DNA of 7,183 bases from an uncultured Clostridia bacterium (GTDB lineage: Bacteria > Bacillota > Clostridia > Christensenellales > Borkfalkiaceae): positions 1-7,183 of the forward strand of contig CANPYD010000053.1 of assembly GCA_947587775.1 (NCBI GenBank), read 5' to 3'. Positions 1-5,865 of this stretch are shown here, one piece after another. Made by a program: the position numbers and the translations under genes. The notes below the pieces were generated by a model. The model saw only the letters and a list, made by a program, of their open reading frames with translations, ran no database searches and was not told the DNA's origin. Every line of letters begins with the position of its first letter. The first letter of the stretch is position 1.

Positions 1-144
1 TGGGGCGAATTCTGAATTACGGCGCGAAGCAAAACCACGCTTTTGCGGCAGCGCACCCAAGTTGTCGAACCCTTTCGACTTATTGTCGTGTGAAACAGAA
101 CAGGGGCGGCCGAATCGCTTTTACAAAGCATACGCACTAACCCC
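1..144. other. Left-edge stretch with no identified gene
   Basis: No recognisable gene was found here. One plus-strand frame is open from base 2 to a TGA at 149-151 (49 codons). It has no start codon with a ribosome binding site inside the window, so it could be the tail of a gene beginning to the left or simply an open non-coding frame; its translation matches no family I know. Two small inverted repeats are visible: GCAAAA (29-34) with TTTTGC (41-46), and GTCGAA (64-69) with TTCGAC (74-79). Neither is followed by a T-run that would make it a standard terminator. The stretch lies downstream of the minus-strand asnS gene. Confidence 0.4.
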
Positions 145-205
145 TCGTTGAATTTGTTTTTGAGCATGCGCCCCAAAGGCGCAGACGAAAAAACAAATTC
201 AACGA
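145..205. repeat. Perfect 17-bp inverted repeat downstream of asnS
   Basis: The arm at 145-161 (tcgttgaatttgttttt) is the exact reverse complement of 189-205. Inside it, TGCGCC (167-172) pairs with GGCGCA (178-183) around a 5-base loop, so either strand could fold into a long two-part hairpin. It begins 7 bases beyond the asnS stop codon and could mark or protect the 3' end of that transcript. It is not a standard intrinsic terminator: read in the asnS direction, the T-run comes before the inner hairpin and an A-run follows it. A small mobile or decayed repeat element with terminal inverted repeats is the alternative. Confidence 0.75.
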
Positions 206-212
206 AACTACT

Positions 213-1586
213 TTACATGATATTTTTCACGCTTCGCGGGAAGAGGGTGACGTCGCGGATGTTTTCCATGCCCGTAACGTACATCACGAACCGCTCGAAG
301 CCGAGCCCGAACCCGCCGTGCGGCACGCTTCCGAACACTCTGAGCGCAAGGTACTGATCATACGAATTCATATCCATCCCGCGCGCCTTCATCGCCGAGA
401 CGAGCTTTTCGTAATCCGCTTCCCTCTCGCTGCCGCCGATGATCTCGCCGATCCCGGGCACGAGGCAGTCCGTCGCCGCAACCGTCTTGCCGTCGGGGTT
501 CTGTTTCATATAGAAGGACTTGATCTCCTTGGGGTAATCCGTCACGAACACGGGACGCTTGAACACCTGCTCCGTGAGATACTTTTCGTGTTCGGATTGG
601 AGATCGCTCCCCCAGTGCACGGGGAATTGGAATTTGTCGTTCTCCTTTTCGAGAATGGCGACGGCATCCGTATAGGTACAGACGCCGAAATCGCTCGTCG
701 CAACATGGGTGAGCTTGTCGATGAGTCCCTTTTCCACAAAGGAATCGAAGAATTTGAGCTCCTCGGGGCACTCGGCGAGCACCGCTTTGATGAGATATTT
801 CAAGAGGCTTTCCGCGATTTCAATGACGTCGGGAAGCTCCGCAAAGGCGATCTCGGGCTCCACATGCCAGAACTCGGCAAGGTGGCGCTTGGTATTGGAA
901 TTTTCGGCGCGGAAGGAGGGTCCGAAGGTGTAGATCTTCCCGAGCGCCGTCGCCGCGACTTCGCCCTCGAGCTGTCCCGAGACGGAAAGCCCCGCCTTTA
1001 CGCCGAAAAAGTCGTTCTTAAAGTACTCCTCTTCCGTTTTGTAGTCCGTTTTCCACGGCTGGGTGGTGACGCGGAACATCTCCCCCGCTCCCTCGCAGTC
1101 GCTCGCCGTGATGAGCGGCGTATTGATATAGTAATACCCGTTTTCGTGGAAATAGCGGTGGATCGCCTGCGCCGCGACCGAACGGACGCGGAACACGGCC
1201 TGAAAGGTGTTTGTGCGGAGCCTGAGATGCGGGATCCCGCGCAAAAAGTCGAGCGTCGTGCGCTTCTTCTGGATGGGATACTCCGCAGGGCACTTGCCGA
1301 GAAGGGCGACTTCCATCGCGTTGAGTTCGTTCCCCTCCCCCTTATATGCCTTGACGACGGTGCCCTTGACGCACACGCTCGCGCCGAGTTTACAGCACTC
1401 GGGATCGGGCGTCACCGACGCTTTGTCGATGACGACCTGAAGTTTTTGGAAGGACGTGCCGTCGGTGATCTCCAAAAAGGAGACGGCGGAAGAGTCGCGG
1501 AAGGTGCGCACCCAGCCGCAGACGACGACTTCCTGCCCCACGAGGGCAGTATCTTGCAACACTTTTGAAATATCGAGATGTTTCAT
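213..1586 (-). CDS. asnS: Asparaginyl-tRNA synthetase (AsnRS), class II
   Basis: This cytoplasmic enzyme joins asparagine to tRNA-Asn using ATP. The product is 457 residues, close to the usual bacterial length of about 460. Residues about 15-100 form the N-terminal OB-fold that reads the anticodon (VVCGWVRTFRDS at 21-32 is typical), followed by the class II catalytic core. Motif 1 ends near NTPLIT (155-160). Motif 2 runs from FRAENSN (225-231) to FWHVEPE (239-245), with the ATP-contacting Arg at 226. Motif 3 is GFGLGFERF (425-433), with Arg432. The asparagine-type motif 2 and the absence of an AspRS insertion domain favour AsnRS over AspRS. The start at 1584-1586 is chosen because AGGAG precedes it at good spacing; the in-frame upstream extension runs through hairpin repeats and is not protein-like. 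It lies 140 bases after proS on the same strand with no visible promoter of its own, so co-transcription with proS is likely. Confidence 0.96.
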   Translation of the reverse strand: MKHLDISKVLQDTALVGQEVVVCGWVRTFRDSSAVSFLEITDGTSFQKLQVVIDKASVTPDPECCKLGASVCVKGTVVKAYKGEGNELNAMEVALLGKCPAEYPIQKKRTTLDFLRGIPHLRLRTNTFQAVFRVRSVAAQAIHRYFHENGYYYINTPLITASDCEGAGEMFRVTTQPWKTDYKTEEEYFKNDFFGVKAGLSVSGQLEGEVAATALGKIYTFGPSFRAENSNTKRHLAEFWHVEPEIAFAELPDVIEIAESLLKYLIKAVLAECPEELKFFDSFVEKGLIDKLTHVATSDFGVCTYTDAVAILEKENDKFQFPVHWGSDLQSEHEKYLTEQVFKRPVFVTDYPKEIKSFYMKQNPDGKTVAATDCLVPGIGEIIGGSEREADYEKLVSAMKARGMDMNSYDQYLALRVFGSVPHGGFGLGFERFVMYVTGMENIRDVTLFPRSVKNIM

Positions 1587-1591
1587 TATGA

Positions 1592-1596
1592 CTCCT
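1592..1596 (-). promoter_or_regulatory. Ribosome binding site deciding the asnS start
   Basis: On the minus strand AGGAG stands 5 bases before the ATG at 1584-1586. It fixes the start there and rules out the frame that stays open 48 codons further upstream through the repeat region. Confidence 0.85.
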
Positions 1597-1623
1597 TTTT
1601 TGTTTCGTTGAATTTCAGAACGA

Positions 1624-1718
1624 CACCCCCTCAGGCGCGCAGGGACAGCGCGCCAGCTCCCCCTCGAGGGGGAGCCGAGAGTTGCCACTTGCTTCCCCTC
1701 GTAGAGGGAGCCGAGAGA
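1624..1718. repeat. GC-rich hairpin repeat cluster between proS and asnS
   Basis: Three inverted repeats lie in a row. GGCGCGC (1634-1640) pairs with GCGCGCC (1648-1654) around 7 bases. Positions 1656-1675 are a perfect 20-bp palindrome, gctccccctcgagggggagc. Positions 1691-1711 are an imperfect copy of that palindrome. The last two units both end in GGAGCCGAGAG (1671-1681 and 1707-1717, 36 bases apart), so this looks like a partial tandem duplication. The layout recalls, from memory, short repeats dispersed in gut Clostridia genomes, but copy number cannot be tested here. If proS and asnS are co-transcribed the hairpins lie in the mRNA, where they could affect stability or read-through. No T-run follows any stem, so they are not ordinary terminators. 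Confidence 0.8.
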
Positions 1719-1726
1719 CCGAAAAA

Positions 1727-3157
1727 TCAATACGCTCTTGCGAAAAATACGGTGTGGACGGAAGGTTTGCCGCAGGTGACGCAGGTCTCTTCCGTATTCT
1801 CCTTTGCCATAACGCGCGCGGTCGCCTGCGCGTACTCCTTCACCTTATCCTCGCAGGCGCGGCAGCCGCACCAGCCGGCACGGACGAAATTGCCCCCGTT
1901 CACGCCGTCCAAAAGTTCGTCGAGCGTCTTTGCGGTGACGATGCGTCCGTCCATGCGCGCCTTCGCCTTTTCGTAGAGCGTTTCCCCGATCTTTTTGAGG
2001 AGCGCCTTGACGGACTCCGCAGCGTCTTCAAGGGGAAGTTCGGACTTTTCGAGCGTATCGCGGCGGAATACCGTCATCACGCCGTTTTCGATGTCGCGCG
2101 GGCCGAGTTCCACACGGAGCGGGACCCCCTTCATCTCCCATTCGTTGAACTTCCAGCCGGGAGAATTGTCGCTGTCGTCCACTTTTACGCGGAGCCCCGC
2201 GTTTTTCAATGTATCGGCGAGCGCATTGCACGCGTCAAGCACTCCTTCCTTCTTCTGGGCGATGGGCACGATGACGACCTGTATCGGCGCGACGGGGGGC
2301 GGAAGGACGAGCCCTCTCTGATCCCCGTGGGTCATGATGATCGCCCCGATGAGCCGCGTGGAAACGCCGTAGCTCATCGTGTAGGCGTACTTCATCGTTC
2401 CGTCTTTATCGGTAAACTGTACGTTGAATGCCTTTGCGAAATTCTGCCCCATGTAGTGGGTCGTTCCGGACTGCAAACTCTTGCCGTCGTGCATCATCGC
2501 TTCCATGCCGTAGGTGGCGACGGCGCCCGCGAACTTCTCTTTCTCCGTCTTTCTTCCCGTGAGCACGGGCATGCAGAGGACTTCTTTCGCAAAATCCTCG
2601 TAAAGATGAAGCATATTGAGCGTCTCCCGTTCCGCTTCCTCGCCCGAATCGTAGACGGAATGCCCCTCCTGCCACAAGAATTCGCTCGTTCTGAGGAAAG
2701 GACGGGTCGTTTTCTCCCAGCGCATGACGTTGCACCACTGGTTGAGACGGAGCGGAAGATCTCTCCAGCTCTCCGTCCACTTGCCCATCATGTGGCCGAT
2801 GATCGTCTCCGACGTGGGACGGACGACGAGCGGCTCCTGCAATTTTTCGCCGCCCGCATGGGTGACAACGGCGACTTCGGGTGCGAAGCCTTCGACGTGC
2901 TCGGCTTCCTTCGTCATAAAGCTCATGGGGATGAGCAGAGGGAAATAGGCGTTCTCGACGCCCGCCGCCTTGAAGCGGGAATCCAGCTCGCGTTGGATAT
3001 TCTCCCACACGGCATAGCCATAGGGACGGATGACCATCGTCCCCTTGACGGGTCCGTAGTCGACGAGCTTCGTCTTTAAGACGACGTCGGTATACCACTG
3101 GGGGAAGTCCTGTTCGATGTCCGCGATCTGGGATACGAATTGTTCGTTTTTCGCCAT
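1727..3157 (-). CDS. proS: Prolyl-tRNA synthetase (ProRS), archaeal/eukaryotic type
   Basis: This cytoplasmic class II enzyme charges tRNA-Pro with proline. At 476 residues it fits the short archaeal/eukaryotic-type ProRS, not the roughly 570-residue bacterial type with an inserted editing domain; no such insertion is seen between motifs 2 and 3. RPTSET (113-118) begins the proline pocket. Motif 2 includes RPFLRTSEFLWQEGH (152-166). Motif 3 includes GVSTRLIGAIIMTHGD (264-279), followed by GLVLPPPVAPIQVV (282-295) leading into the anticodon-binding domain. The C-terminal domain carries four cysteines (430, 435, 459, 462) spaced like the zinc ligands of this type, and the chain ends in Tyr as the family does. 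The start at 3155-3157 has AGGAG six bases upstream; the 30-codon in-frame extension overlaps the promoter. It is the first gene of a likely proS-asnS unit. This ProRS type is known in several bacterial groups, including clostridia. Confidence 0.97.
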   Translation of the reverse strand: MAKNEQFVSQIADIEQDFPQWYTDVVLKTKLVDYGPVKGTMVIRPYGYAVWENIQRELDSRFKAAGVENAYFPLLIPMSFMTKEAEHVEGFAPEVAVVTHAGGEKLQEPLVVRPTSETIIGHMMGKWTESWRDLPLRLNQWCNVMRWEKTTRPFLRTSEFLWQEGHSVYDSGEEAERETLNMLHLYEDFAKEVLCMPVLTGRKTEKEKFAGAVATYGMEAMMHDGKSLQSGTTHYMGQNFAKAFNVQFTDKDGTMKYAYTMSYGVSTRLIGAIIMTHGDQRGLVLPPPVAPIQVVIVPIAQKKEGVLDACNALADTLKNAGLRVKVDDSDNSPGWKFNEWEMKGVPLRVELGPRDIENGVMTVFRRDTLEKSELPLEDAAESVKALLKKIGETLYEKAKARMDGRIVTAKTLDELLDGVNGGNFVRAGWCGCRACEDKVKEYAQATARVMAKENTEETCVTCGKPSVHTVFFARAY

Positions 3158-3163
3158 AAAAAG

Positions 3164-3168
3164 CTCCT
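3164..3168 (-). promoter_or_regulatory. Ribosome binding site deciding the proS start
   Basis: On the minus strand AGGAG lies 6 bases before the ATG at 3155-3157. The frame stays open further upstream, but that extension would cross the -10 and -35 boxes, so this start is preferred. Confidence 0.85.
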
Positions 3169-3184
3169 GTCGGTTGCAAAAAAT

Positions 3185-3211
3185 AGGATATGGCATATTA
3201 TACCATATCCT
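3185..3211. promoter_or_regulatory. Palindrome centred on the proS -10 box (possible operator)
   Basis: AGGATATGG (3185-3193) and CCATATCCT (3203-3211) are perfect 9-bp inverted arms separated by 9 bases, and the TATAAT box lies at the centre. The upstream arm is within the promoter spacer and the other covers the likely transcription start, so a dimeric protein bound here would block RNA polymerase. The symmetry is plain in the sequence; the operator role is inferred. Because the start point would fall inside the second arm, an RNA hairpin is less likely than a DNA site. Confidence 0.5.
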
Positions 3212-3225
3212 TTTTGATTTGTCGA
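3197..3225 (-). promoter_or_regulatory. Sigma-A-type extended -10 promoter of proS
   Basis: On the minus strand the -35 box is TCGACA (3220-3225, five of six matches to TTGACA), the spacer is 17 bases, and the -10 box is a perfect TATAAT (3197-3202) preceded by TGG, giving an extended -10. Transcription should start near 3190, leaving a leader of only about 33 bases before the proS ATG. That is far too short for a T-box riboswitch. Confidence 0.8.
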
Positions 3226-3295
3226 ACTTTTGAAGGGAATTTCCCAAAAAAATCCCCCATTCTTTTCCCTATTTTATGAAAGAGACCCGAAAATG

Positions 3296-4189
3296 TCAGA
3301 ATTCGTTTCTCAGGCTCTTCGAAATATACCCGAGCGCAAATGCCCCGGGACCGACGTGCGCGCCGATGACGGGACCCATGATCTGCACATAGGGCTCGAT
3401 GTGGAAATGTTCTCTTACATACTCCGTAAGTTCGGCTGCGGCGGGTTCATTGTCGGTATGGACGATAAAGCAATAATTGAACTCGGGGTCGGGGCCCTCC
3501 GTCCCGAGCTTTTTCTTGATATAGGAGATCGCCTTTTTCGTGCCCATGACCTTGTCGATCACGCCGAGCTTCCCCTCGTTGTCGAACGAGATGATGGGTT
3601 TTACCCTTAAAACGCCGCCGACAGCTGCCGCAGCCGCGGAGATCCTTCCGCCGCGTTTAAGGAATTGCAGATCGTCCGCGACGATGAAGTGCTGGATATG
3701 TAAGCGCACACCTTTGACAAAATCATAGGTCTCCTGCGCCGTCTTGCCCTCGTTGCGGCACTTCAAGGCGAGCCGCACGAGTGCTCCCTGCCCCACCGTT
3801 GCGGTGAGCGGATCGACGACAAAGACGCGGAACTTCGGATAATCCTTCTTGACGTCTGCCGCCGCCTGCTCCGCATTTTCCCAGGTATTTGCGAGCCCCG
3901 AAGAGATCGTAAAGTGGACGACGTCCTCCGCGCCTTCCTGCGCAAGTTTCAAAAAGTGAGTGTAATGGGATTCGTAGTTGAGTTTGCTCGTTTTGGGCAT
4001 TGCCCCGCCGCGAAGTTCGTTATAAAAATCGACGTATTGTTTGTACTCGGTGAAATTATCGAGATGTTCGGTGATTGTCCCGTCTTTTTCGAGCATAAAG
4101 GTCAACGGAGCGAGCTTGATGTCGTTTTCGACGACAAAGTCATGGTAGAGATCGCATGTCGAATCTGTCGACAGCGTGAATTTGTACAT
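3296..4189 (-). CDS. DegV-family fatty-acid-binding protein
   Basis: The product is 297 residues, slightly above the usual 280 or so for this family. DegV (FakB-like) proteins bind a single fatty acid, and characterised members present it to the kinase FakA, which makes acyl phosphate for phospholipid synthesis. Visible family signatures are the N-terminal STDSTCDL (7-14), KTSKLNYESH (66-75) with the Thr-Ser that contacts the carboxylate, ISSGLANT (95-102), DDLQFLKRGGRIS (172-184) and the C-terminal IGAHVGPGAFAL (275-286). VDPLTATVGQG (125-135) replaces the more usual VDS..AS..G form. No signal peptide or membrane segment is seen, so it should be cytoplasmic. The start at 4187-4189 has GGAGAGG 8 bases upstream; the ATG ten codons earlier is part of the -10 box. 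No fakA-like gene is in the window. Which fatty acid it binds cannot be read from sequence. Confidence 0.9.
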   Translation of the reverse strand: MYKFTLSTDSTCDLYHDFVVENDIKLAPLTFMLEKDGTITEHLDNFTEYKQYVDFYNELRGGAMPKTSKLNYESHYTHFLKLAQEGAEDVVHFTISSGLANTWENAEQAAADVKKDYPKFRVFVVDPLTATVGQGALVRLALKCRNEGKTAQETYDFVKGVRLHIQHFIVADDLQFLKRGGRISAAAAAVGGVLRVKPIISFDNEGKLGVIDKVMGTKKAISYIKKKLGTEGPDPEFNYCFIVHTDNEPAAAELTEYVREHFHIEPYVQIMGPVIGAHVGPGAFALGYISKSLRNEF

Positions 4190-4197
4190 GGATTTAT

Positions 4198-4204
4198 CCT
4201 CTCC
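4198..4204 (-). promoter_or_regulatory. Ribosome binding site deciding the degV-family start
   Basis: GGAGAGG on the minus strand is 8 bases before the ATG at 4187-4189. The upstream in-frame ATG (4217-4219) has no such site and overlaps the promoter, so the shorter protein is chosen. Confidence 0.8.
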
Positions 4205-4217
4205 GTATATTTTCTTC

Positions 4218-4246
4218 ATTATACCATAGAATGCAAGTCATTGCAA
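4218..4246 (-). promoter_or_regulatory. Sigma-A-type extended -10 promoter of the degV-family gene
   Basis: On the minus strand the -35 box is TTGCAA (4241-4246, four of six), the spacer is 17 bases, and the -10 box is TATAAT (4218-4223) with an upstream TGG. The 11 bases TATGGTATAAT are identical to those at the proS promoter. The -35 box also overlaps a small inverted repeat, TGCAA (4232-4236) and TTGCA (4241-4245). Transcription should start near 4211 and leave a leader of about 20 bases. Confidence 0.75.
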
Positions 4247-4285
4247 GAATATTTCTTCATTTTGTTTCTTTTTTCTTCCAAACCC

Positions 4286-4314
4286 TTGAAAAACGCGGAA
4301 AATCCCTGTATAAT
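4286..4314 (+). promoter_or_regulatory. Sigma-A-type promoter of the phosphohexomutase-transketolase unit
   Basis: The -35 box is TTGAAA (4286-4291, four of six matches), the spacer is 17 bases, and the -10 box is a perfect TATAAT (4309-4314). The start point should be near 4321, about 33 bases before the ATG. It is divergent from the degV-family promoter, with about 40 bases between the two -35 boxes. Confidence 0.8.
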
Positions 4315-4353
4315 AGTGGCAGTGCAGGAAAAAAAACTCCATAAGGGGGAGAA

Positions 4354-5835
4354 ATGTTGAAAAATTATCTGTCGCTCAAAAACGGGACGGATGTGCGCGG
4401 CACGGCGATCGCGGGCGTCAAAGACGACCCCGTCACCCTCACCGAAGAAGCGGTGAAGGACATCGGCAAGGCCTTCTGCATGTGGCTGGCGCTTGAAAAG
4501 CATATCCAAAAGGCGACCGTCGCCATCGGGCACGATTCCCGCCTCTCCGCAAAGCAAATCGAGGGCTGGCTGACGGAAGCCATGACCGCCTGCGGTTCGG
4601 ACGTCATTCTGACGGGGCTCAGTTCCACGCCCTCCATGTTTATGCTTTTGCAGGAAGATTTCGGCGCAGACGCTTCCATCATGATCACGGCGAGCCACCT
4701 GCCCTATCAGAAGAACGGGCTCAAATTCTTCCTGAAAGAGGGCGGGCTCGAAGGTGCGGATGTCGAACAGATCCTGTCCCTCGCGCAGGCGGGCGTCTCG
4801 ATCGGCGCCGAGCAGGGCTCCGTAACCGAAAAGCCCTATCTTGCAACTTACGCACAAGGGCTCGTCGAAAAGGTCCGCCGCGAGACGGGAAAACAGGAAC
4901 CGCTCAAGGGGAAAAGGATCGTCGTCGACGCGGGCAACGGCGCGGGAGGATTTTATGCCGACCTCGTCCTGAAGCCGCTCGGCGCGGACACAGAGGGCTC
5001 CCAATTTTCAGAGCCCGACGGCAGCTTCCCGAACCATATCCCCAATCCCGAAAATGAGACGGCCATGCAGTCCGTCTGCGCCGCGGTAGTCAAAAATCAT
5101 GCCGACTTCGGCATCATCTTCGATACGGACGTCGACAGGGCGGGCGCAGTCGCTCCCGACGGCAAGGAGATCAACCGCAACCGCCTGATCGCACTCATCT
5201 CCGCCATTCTTCTCGAAGAGAAGAAGGGCGTCATCGTCACCGACTCCGTGACGAGCGACGGGCTGACTTCGTTTATCGAGAGCCGCGGCGGCGTCCACCG
5301 CCGTTTCAAACGGGGCTATAAGAACGTCATCAACGAGAGCAAGCGGCTCAATGCCGAGGGGGAATACTCGCCGCTTGCCATCGAGACGAGCGGACACGCC
5401 GCGCTCAAAGAGAACTATTTCCTCGACGACGGCGCGTACCTCGTAACACGGCTCCTCATCGCCCTCGCCAAGAAAGGCGATCTCGAAAGCCTCATCCGCG
5501 ATCTTCCCGAACCCATGGAGGCGGAAGAGGTGCGGCTGCACTTCAAGGCGGGCGTCGACTTCAAGACGCTCGGCGAGGAAGTTCTCACTGCCTTCCGCGA
5601 ATACATCGGAAAAACGCCCTATCTCTCGCTTGCGCCGAGCAGTTTCGAAGGCGTGCGCGTCAACTTCGACCATGCCCACGGCGACGGGTGGACGCTTCTT
5701 CGAATGAGTCTACACGAGCCTATCATGCCCGTAAACCTCGAGAGCAATTCGGTTGGCGGCGTCGCAAAGATGAAGGCGGAACTGTATAAATTTTTGAAAA
5801 AGTACGACTTCCTCGAGACCGAAAAATTAAAATAA
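4354..5835 (+). CDS. Phosphohexomutase (phosphomannomutase/phosphoglucomutase family)
   Basis: The 493-residue product belongs to the alpha-D-phosphohexomutase superfamily, which moves a phosphate between C1 and C6 of a hexose through a phosphoserine. Domain 1 has the catalytic loop TASHLPYQKNGLKF (112-125) with Ser114. Domain 2 has the metal loop DTDVDR (257-262) in place of the usual DGDGDR. Domain 3 has the sugar loop ETSGHAALKENY (344-355). Domain 4 has RMSLHEP (450-456) where classic members have RPSGTEP. The KENYFLDDGAY sequence following the sugar loop recalls a less-studied subfamily also found in plants. All three metal-ligand aspartates (257, 259, 261) remain, so it is probably active. 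Glucose, mannose or glucosamine phosphate cannot be chosen from sequence; the substitutions argue against calling it GlmM. A strong AAGGGGGAG precedes the ATG at 4354. It leads a unit with transketolase. Confidence 0.88.
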   Translation: MLKNYLSLKNGTDVRGTAIAGVKDDPVTLTEEAVKDIGKAFCMWLALEKHIQKATVAIGHDSRLSAKQIEGWLTEAMTACGSDVILTGLSSTPSMFMLLQEDFGADASIMITASHLPYQKNGLKFFLKEGGLEGADVEQILSLAQAGVSIGAEQGSVTEKPYLATYAQGLVEKVRRETGKQEPLKGKRIVVDAGNGAGGFYADLVLKPLGADTEGSQFSEPDGSFPNHIPNPENETAMQSVCAAVVKNHADFGIIFDTDVDRAGAVAPDGKEINRNRLIALISAILLEEKKGVIVTDSVTSDGLTSFIESRGGVHRRFKRGYKNVINESKRLNAEGEYSPLAIETSGHAALKENYFLDDGAYLVTRLLIALAKKGDLESLIRDLPEPMEAEEVRLHFKAGVDFKTLGEEVLTAFREYIGKTPYLSLAPSSFEGVRVNFDHAHGDGWTLLRMSLHEPIMPVNLESNSVGGVAKMKAELYKFLKKYDFLETEKLK

Positions 5836-5865
5836 AATCCGAAAAAATCATAAGGAGATATTGAT

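Noticed and set aside
1624..1718. CRISPR array
   Set aside because: There are only two related units, they are palindromic throughout, and there are no equal-length unique spacers or cas genes.
1587..1730. N-terminal extension of AsnRS by 48 residues
   Set aside because: It would be translated from the hairpin repeats, has no homology to AsnRS, and bypasses a well-placed AGGAG and ATG.
318..3079. Long plus-strand open frames of 416 codons (318-1568) and 465 codons (1682-3079), opposite asnS and proS
   Set aside because: They lie antisense to clearly conserved synthetase genes, are rich in Arg, His and Asp as expected for the opposite strand of GC-biased codons, and show no recognised domain.
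3235..3260. GGGAATTTCCC palindrome with nearby A-run as a terminator for the degV-family gene
   Set aside because: The arms are 5 bp around a single base, too tight to form a hairpin; read in the gene's direction the T-run precedes the palindrome, which is followed by TTCAAAAG.
3158..3295. T-box riboswitch upstream of proS
   Set aside because: The predicted leader is only about 33 bases and contains no specifier stem or T-box sequence.
4219..5679. Minus-strand frames of 261 and 223 codons opposite the phosphohexomutase
   Set aside because: They are antisense to a conserved enzyme, lack ribosome binding sites, and one runs across the divergent promoter region.
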